Assembly: GCF_016595215.1 (NCBI RefSeq)
Contig: NZ_JAENHK010000007.1
Coordinates: forward strand, 248,001 to 312,000
DNA: 64,000 nucleotides
Source of the DNA: Chryseobacterium paridis
GTDB lineage: Bacteria; Bacteroidota; Bacteroidia; Flavobacteriales; Weeksellaceae
Direction of reading: 5' to 3'
Under the pieces are notes generated by a model. The model was not told where the DNA came from and made no database searches. It worked only from the letters and a program-made list of their open reading frames with translations. Below are positions 59,440 to 64,000 of the stretch, in pieces (the first letter of the stretch is position 1; each line of letters opens with the position of its first letter). The translations under genes were made by a program, and so were the position numbers.

Positions 59440-60354
59440 TTGAGTACTTATTTAACGATATTAGGCTTTAACTCAGCTATTCCTACAATTAATACGTCTC
59501 CAACTGCACAGTTGTTAGAAATGGAAGAAAGACATTTTCTAATCGATTGTGGGGAGGGAACGCAGGTTCAGTTGAGAAAAGCAAAAGCCAGGTTTTCAAA
59601 GATTAATCATATTTTTATTTCTCACCTTCATGGGGATCATTGTTTTGGACTTCCTGGACTTATTGCATCCTTTAGATTATTAGGTAGAGAAACGCCTTTG
59701 CACGTATACGGTCCCAAGGGGATTAAAAAGATGCTGGAAACCATTTTTACCATCACAGAAACCCATCGAGGTTTTGAGGTTGTTTATCATGAATTGGATA
59801 AGGATTATTCTGAAAAAATTTATGAAGACAATAGAGTAGAAGTATATACAATTCCTTTAGATCACAGAATCTACTGTAATGGGTATCTTTTTAAAGAAAA
59901 ACCAAAAGACAGACATATTAATATGAAGGAGATCGCGAAGTATAGTGAAATAGAGGTTTGCGATTATCATAACATAAAAGCAGGAAAAGATTTTGTCCTG
60001 AGTGACGGATATGTTCTTAAAAATGAAATTTTAACTGTAGATCCTATTCCATCGGTTTCTTATGCTTTTTGCAGTGATACGAGATATCTTGAGACTGTAA
60101 TTCCAATCATCAAAAATGTAACTGTTCTATACCATGAATCAACATTTTTGCATGATCTGAAAGAAATGGCTGATTATACCGGTCACGCAACAGCTCTTGA
60201 GGCTGCAACTATCGCCAAAAAAGCTGAAGTTGGTAAATTGATTTTAGGACATTTTTCTAACAGGTATGGTGATTTAACAGTATTTACGGATGAAGCCCGA
60301 ACTGTTTTTCCTAATACATTCTTGCCAAAAGCACTTGAAAGTGTGAAAATTTAA
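59440..60354 (+). CDS. rnz: Ribonuclease Z (tRNA 3' processing), TTG start
   Basis: Metallo-beta-lactamase nuclease that cuts the 3' trailer from tRNA precursors. The 304 residues carry the zinc motif HLHGDH in FISHLHGDHCFGLPGL (about 62-77), the DHRIYCNGY segment with a metal-binding His (about 140), and HATALEAATIAKKA and LGHFSNRYGD near the C-terminus, all as in RNase Z. The start is a TTG (59440): there is no upstream in-frame ATG because a TAA stands at 59428-59430, leaving only TTG or an ATT at 59434, and the conserved N-terminus TYLTILGFNSA begins right after it. A -7 element lies 23 bp upstream. The next gene starts 9 bp downstream. Confidence 0.92.
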   Translation: MSTYLTILGFNSAIPTINTSPTAQLLEMEERHFLIDCGEGTQVQLRKAKARFSKINHIFISHLHGDHCFGLPGLIASFRLLGRETPLHVYGPKGIKKMLETIFTITETHRGFEVVYHELDKDYSEKIYEDNRVEVYTIPLDHRIYCNGYLFKEKPKDRHINMKEIAKYSEIEVCDYHNIKAGKDFVLSDGYVLKNEILTVDPIPSVSYAFCSDTRYLETVIPIIKNVTVLYHESTFLHDLKEMADYTGHATALEAATIAKKAEVGKLILGHFSNRYGDLTVFTDEARTVFPNTFLPKALESVKI

Positions 60355-60362
60355 AATGGGTT

Positions 60363-61130
60363 ATGAAGTTTGAAGAATTAAAAGATTTTTTAGATGAGAA
60401 AGCGGATCAATATAATAATTATGATTTTATTGAAAATGATCCTGTGCAGATTCCGCATCGCTTTTCCCTGAAACAGGATATTGAAATTGCCGGGTTTTTA
60501 TCAGCAACCATATCATGGGGAAACAGAAGATCTATTATTAAATCAGCCGAAAAAATGCTGGATATTATGGGGAATTCTCCCTATGATTTTGTGATGAATT
60601 TTTCGGAGAAAGATTTGAAATCAATTCAGGATAAAAGTATCCACAGAACTTTTAATGGAGAGGATTTTACTTATTTTATTAAACAATTCAATAAGATCTA
60701 TAAAGAAAATGAAAGCCTTGAAAACCTATTTAAAGTAGAGGATTCTGAAATTAATTTTCTTCATGCCATAGAAAGGTTTAGAGCTTCCTTTTTAGATACA
60801 GAAAAACACAGGAGCCATAAACATGTAAGCTCACCCTATAAAAACTCTTCATCAAAGAGAATTGTGATGTTCCTGAGATGGATGGTTCGAAAAGATAAAC
60901 GAAGTGTGGATTTTGGAATTTGGGAGAATATTGATCAAAAATATTTATCCATTCCATTGGATGTACATACTGGAAATATTTCCAGAAAACTGAATTTAAT
61001 TACCAGAACTCAAAATGACTGGAAGACGGTAGAAGAACTTGATCTGGTAATAAGACAGTTTGATGATAAAGATCCTGCAAAATATGATTTTGCGTTGTTT
61101 GGGTTAGGAGTAAGTAAAGAATTTTTATAA
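60363..61130 (+). CDS. TIGR02757 family protein
   Basis: A 255-residue soluble protein of the TIGR02757 family, function unknown and common in Bacteroidetes and some proteobacteria. Family features are visible: NDPVQIPHRFSLKQDIEIAGFLSATISWGNRRSIIKSA (in two parts, about 25-62), FRASFLDTEKHRSHKHVSSPYKNSSSKRIVMFLRWMVRKD (about 138-180) and IPLDVHTGNISRKLNLITR (about 197-215). The repeated Lys/Arg-rich helices suggest nucleic-acid binding or a helix-hairpin-type fold, but this is inference. It starts 9 bp after rnz, and the DUF1003 gene starts 10 bp after its stop, so three genes probably form one operon. Confidence 0.85.
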   Translation: MKFEELKDFLDEKADQYNNYDFIENDPVQIPHRFSLKQDIEIAGFLSATISWGNRRSIIKSAEKMLDIMGNSPYDFVMNFSEKDLKSIQDKSIHRTFNGEDFTYFIKQFNKIYKENESLENLFKVEDSEINFLHAIERFRASFLDTEKHRSHKHVSSPYKNSSSKRIVMFLRWMVRKDKRSVDFGIWENIDQKYLSIPLDVHTGNISRKLNLITRTQNDWKTVEELDLVIRQFDDKDPAKYDFALFGLGVSKEFL

Positions 61131-61140
61131 AGGAGAAATC

Positions 61141-61692
61141 ATGAAATCGAATATCGAAAAAATAGAAATGCTGGAAAAGATCGCTAATGGTATTACCTGG
61201 TGGATCGGTTCTATTCCATCGCTGATTGCTCATACATTGTTCTTTATTATTTCATTTCTCCTTCCCATATTGCATATTGTAGAATTTGATAAAATGCTTC
61301 TTATTCTTACTACAGTAGTATCATTAGAGGCGATTTATCTGGCGATTTTTATTCAGATGTCAGTGAACAGGAGTCACGAGAAAATTGAAGATATCCAGGA
61401 AGATATTGAAGATATTCAGGAGGATATCGAAGAAATCAGCGAGGATATTGAGGAGATCAGTGAGGACATTGAAGAGATCAGTGAAGATATTGAGGAGATC
61501 AATGAGGACATTGAAGATATTCAGGAAGACATTGAAGAGATCAATGAAGATGAAGATGATGAAGATCACAATGAAAGAGCTAAAAAAGTAATACTCAAAA
61601 GCAGTGTAAGTTCAAATAAGAACGAGATAAAAGCTTTGAAAGACCATATACTTCGACTTCAGAATGAGATTGATAATTTGAAGAAAGAATAA
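61141..61692 (+). CDS. DUF1003 membrane protein with eight acidic heptad repeats
   Basis: A 183-residue protein. The DUF1003 region spans about 1-77: EKIANGITWWIGSIPSLIAHTLFFIISFL (first helix) and LTTVVSLEAIYLAIFIQMSVNR (second helix). At residues 82-137 there are eight consecutive heptads of the type IEDIQED/IEEISED/IEEINED, expected to form a long acidic coiled coil or helical rod. A C-terminal coiled part (about 145-183) follows. Unlike most flavobacterial genes it has a Shine-Dalgarno-like AGGAG at 61131-61135, 5 nt before the ATG. It sits 10 bp behind the TIGR02757 gene, so it is likely the last operon gene. Function unknown. Confidence 0.85.
   Translation: MKSNIEKIEMLEKIANGITWWIGSIPSLIAHTLFFIISFLLPILHIVEFDKMLLILTTVVSLEAIYLAIFIQMSVNRSHEKIEDIQEDIEDIQEDIEEISEDIEEISEDIEEISEDIEEINEDIEDIQEDIEEINEDEDDEDHNERAKKVILKSSVSSNKNEIKALKDHILRLQNEIDNLKKE
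61384..61551 (+). repeat. Eight 21-bp (heptad-coding) tandem repeats
   Basis: The repeats lie inside the DUF1003 gene and encode eight seven-residue units. The units vary at synonymous positions (GAA/GAG, ATT/ATC), so they look selected at protein level rather than freshly copied. They also create long open shadow frames in other phases. Confidence 0.9.
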
Positions 61693-61943
61693 TTCCATAG
61701 ATCTAATTATAAACTCCAGGTATTTACTTTTTTTTTTATAATAATTTTTTTTAGGTTTCTCACCTTAATTTTTTTCTGACTTTAAGGATAAAACTAAATA
61801 TTTTATTTCTAAATTCTGCTTCTATAATTGTTTAGTTACAGTGAAATATTAAAATAGCATTTATTTTATCTAATGTTATTTTGATTGGTAAAATTGTAAC
61901 ATCATATCTTTATTTTTGTTATTTTTGAACAAACAATAACAAA
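61693..61943 (+). promoter_or_regulatory. Leader with two tandem promoters for the choice-of-anchor L protein
   Basis: An AT-rich spacer of 251 bp without a reading frame. TATTTTTG occurs at 61911-61918 and again at 61920-61927, each preceded after 23 bp by TTG (61885-61887 and 61894-61896). The two promoter pairs are offset by 9 bp. Both give short leaders (about 10-20 nt) before the ATG at 61944. Confidence 0.55.
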
Positions 61944-64000
61944 ATGTTAAATTATAGACTAAAAAACTACTTTTTCTTTTTAATATTGCTATTAGCTCCT
62001 CTTTTTATGTTTTCTCAAAATAAGAAGCAACTGCCTCAGAGAAAGCCACAAAAGGAGAAATCTACGGCAGCAAGTTTAAAGGCCGGAGCATTTATTGATG
62101 TAAACGTTCCTCCGTACGCTCCTTCCACGTATACCCCAGCACAGCTTGTTACAGACATCCTGATCAATGGTGGAACGAATTGCTCAACACCCAATGTGAC
62201 GAATGTTACAGTAAGCCCAAACCATGATGTTGCTAATAATAACAGATTTTGGGGATACTTTAATAAAGGGACTACCAATTTCCCTTTTACAGATGGAATT
62301 GTTTTGACAACCGGCTATGCCAGAGAAGCAGGAAATACTTTATATACTGGTGGAAGTTTGTCTGGGTCAATTTCTCAACAAGGTGATCCTGATCTTGCTG
62401 CAGCTACCAATACCAATTTAAGTAACCAACGCGATGCAGTGGCTTTGGAGTTTGATTTTGTACCTAATTCAAATCAGGTTAAATTTAATTATCTATTTGC
62501 TTCTGAAGAATATACCGGTGGATATCCGTGTAATTACTCTGATGCATTTGCATTGCTTATAAAACCTGTAGCAGGAGGACCTTATGTAAACGTAGCAATA
62601 CTTCCCGGAACAGCTGGTGCAGTAAGTGTAACTAATATACGTCCTGCCACTCAGGATAACGGAAGTCCATTAACTTGTGGAGCTTTAAACGATTCGTATT
62701 TTGCAGGATATAATACAGCAAACGTTGAAACAAATTATAATGGTAGAACAATTCCTCTAACAGCTATTGCTGATGTGACTCCTGGAGTTGCCTATCATTT
62801 TAAAATGGTTTTGTCAGATTATAATGATAACTCTTTAGATTCTGCTGTTTTCTTAGAAGGTGGGTCTTTTGATATCGGAATAAAAATTACTGATGGAACA
62901 GGAGCTGTGTTGCCTGATACAATTCATATGTGTGATAATACTCCTCAGATATTAAAAGCACAGGTAGCTACAGTTCCTGGTATGACTTTCCAGTGGTTTA
63001 AAGATGGAGCTCCGATTCCGGGTGCTACCAGTATTCAATATATAGCAACTCAACCTGGGGTATATGAAGTAAAAGTTTCCGTACCTGGAAATCAATGTCC
63101 GGGATCTGCTACTATTACTATTATAGGAGGAACAACACCTACCGCACAAGATGCTGTATTAAAAATTTGTACGACTCCAAATGCTCTCAATTTTGATTTA
63201 AATACGGCAATGCCATTGATCAGTACAACTACAGGTGCTGTGTTCCATTTTTATGTGAATCAGGCCGACGCTGTTGCACAAAATAATAACTTCATCAATA
63301 ATGTATCAAGTTATGATGGAACGGATGGACAGATCTTATATGTGGTCGTTTCTAATGGAGCATTTTGTAGTAAAATGGTGAAGCTGACTTTAGTAAAAGA
63401 AGCTACGCCGGTGGCTCAGGTGACTTCATCAAAAATGAAAATATGTTCAGGTGAATCTGTTCTATTAACAGCTTCTGGTGGTGTAACTTATTTATGGAGT
63501 GATACAACTACAGCTGGACCTACAAGAACTGTAAGCCCTACTCAGACCACTACTTATACCGTATATGCAATTGGTGCAAAAGGATGTAAATCGTTGTTAC
63601 CTGCAACAGTAACTGTAGAGGTGGTCCCTGCAATTACATCTAATCTTAGTGGAGGAATGATATGCACAGGTGATCAGATCACGTTGGATGCCGGAACAGG
63701 ACCAAATTATAGCTATACCTGGAATACAGGCTCAACTACGCAAACGATTACAGCAGCTACACCAGGTACTTATACTGTGCTTATTGATAATGGTGTTTGT
63801 TCTAAACTATTTACGACACAGGTAATTCAGGCTATCATACCTGTAGTTATCAAAGCGGATTATAATGCTGATGGAACAATGATTATTACAGCAAGCAATC
63901 CAAGTAACGGAATTCTTGAATATTCAATTGATAACGGATTAACGTGGCAACCTTCAAACGTGTTCCACAATGTTCCAAATAATAAATTAATATCAATCAG
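61944..64000 (+). CDS. Choice-of-anchor L domain surface protein (3' end outside window)
   Basis: The start of a very large secreted protein; 685 codons are present and the frame is still open at the end. The signal peptide ends at MFSQN (residue 25 or so). The choice-of-anchor L domain spans about 55-310: YTPAQLVTDILINGG, then NKGTTNFPFTDGIVLTTGYA and FNYLFASEEYTGGY. Ig-like and PKD-type repeats follow (VYEVKVSVPGNQCPGSATITI, CSGESVLLTASGGVTYLWSDT, CTGDQITLDAGTGPNYSYTWNTGST). In flavobacteria such proteins usually end in a T9SS type B (gliding-associated) sorting domain, but that end is not visible. A role in surface adhesion or gliding is inferred. Confidence 0.85.
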   Translation, partial: MLNYRLKNYFFFLILLLAPLFMFSQNKKQLPQRKPQKEKSTAASLKAGAFIDVNVPPYAPSTYTPAQLVTDILINGGTNCSTPNVTNVTVSPNHDVANNNRFWGYFNKGTTNFPFTDGIVLTTGYAREAGNTLYTGGSLSGSISQQGDPDLAAATNTNLSNQRDAVALEFDFVPNSNQVKFNYLFASEEYTGGYPCNYSDAFALLIKPVAGGPYVNVAILPGTAGAVSVTNIRPATQDNGSPLTCGALNDSYFAGYNTANVETNYNGRTIPLTAIADVTPGVAYHFKMVLSDYNDNSLDSAVFLEGGSFDIGIKITDGTGAVLPDTIHMCDNTPQILKAQVATVPGMTFQWFKDGAPIPGATSIQYIATQPGVYEVKVSVPGNQCPGSATITIIGGTTPTAQDAVLKICTTPNALNFDLNTAMPLISTTTGAVFHFYVNQADAVAQNNNFINNVSSYDGTDGQILYVVVSNGAFCSKMVKLTLVKEATPVAQVTSSKMKICSGESVLLTASGGVTYLWSDTTTAGPTRTVSPTQTTTYTVYAIGAKGCKSLLPATVTVEVVPAITSNLSGGMICTGDQITLDAGTGPNYSYTWNTGSTTQTITAATPGTYTVLIDNGVCSKLFTTQVIQAIIPVVIKADYNADGTMIITASNPSNGILEYSIDNGLTWQPSNVFHNVPNNKLISI

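Noticed and set aside
61360..61591. Open frames on both strands across the heptad repeats of the DUF1003 gene
   Set aside because: The 21-bp periodic repeat keeps all phases open; the in-frame DUF1003 reading has membrane helices and a Shine-Dalgarno, the others do not.
1..64000. CRISPR arrays, tRNA or rRNA genes, insertion sequences, prophage, toxin-antitoxin or restriction systems
   Set aside because: I looked for repeat-spacer arrays, cloverleaf-like sequences, transposase or integrase motifs and paired small genes and found none I could support.

Overview
The window looks like chromosome of a flavobacterium of the Chryseobacterium/Elizabethkingia group (Bacteroidota). The evidence is AT-rich DNA, almost no Shine-Dalgarno sequences, many promoters of the flavobacterial type (TTG, 17-23 bp, TAnnTTTG), a SusC/SusD pair, type IX secretion (T9SS) C-terminal sorting domains, a DnaE polymerase with a fused N-terminal exonuclease, and an endoglycosidase H/F-type enzyme. 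I see no rRNA, tRNA, CRISPR array, insertion sequence, phage or integrase. It reads as core chromosome with some surface and secreted functions.

Layout. 1-6.5 kb: 3' end of prfB, a DedA membrane protein, an esterase-like lipoprotein, a TPR / Crp-Fnr / SRPBCC cluster, DUF808 and acyltransferase membrane proteins, and a small lipoprotein. 6.5-12.8 kb: dnaJ and grpE, the Mn/Fe transporter mntH, a DUF937-TM-OmpA protein, and proS. 12.9-20 kb: a Gly/Trp/Asn-rich lipoprotein with a FadL-type porin, then a SusD/SusC pair. 20-31 kb: a ZIP transporter, two methyltransferases, a secreted GH18 endoglycosidase with a ricin-type lectin domain, an SDR/AraC pair, a glycosyltransferase, a Cys/Met PLP enzyme divergent from an Lrp regulator, and a bestrophin. 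31-40.5 kb: a fused 2-oxoacid dehydrogenase E1, a T9SS-exported subtilase, and dnaE. 40.8-47.8 kb: three T9SS-exported adhesin-like proteins in tandem, two of them recent duplicates. 47.8-61.7 kb: a potassium channel with an unlisted 52-residue membrane peptide downstream, a Nif3-like protein, a coiled-coil protein that has lost its zinc ribbon, an acyl-CoA synthetase and an acyl-CoA dehydrogenase, a DUF4349 lipoprotein, prfC, a CPBP protease, a dITP/XTP pyrophosphatase, RNase Z, a TIGR02757 protein and a DUF1003 protein with an eight-heptad acidic coil. From 61.9 kb a large choice-of-anchor L surface protein runs off the end.

No single island stands out as a new multi-gene system. The most interesting signals are regulatory or show family-level decay. 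They include a 22-bp-period direct repeat at an SDR promoter next to an AraC gene that has its own promoter, a symmetric operator overlapping the mntH promoter, a cluster of ATTCTTT half-sites before the DUF4349 gene, and terminator hairpins that covary between duplicated genes. They also include a promoter buried in an upstream gene's terminator, a degenerate PHP domain in DnaE, a DnaJ with half its zinc repeats, and a prion-like lipoprotein. All functional calls rest on motif reading; no database search was run.
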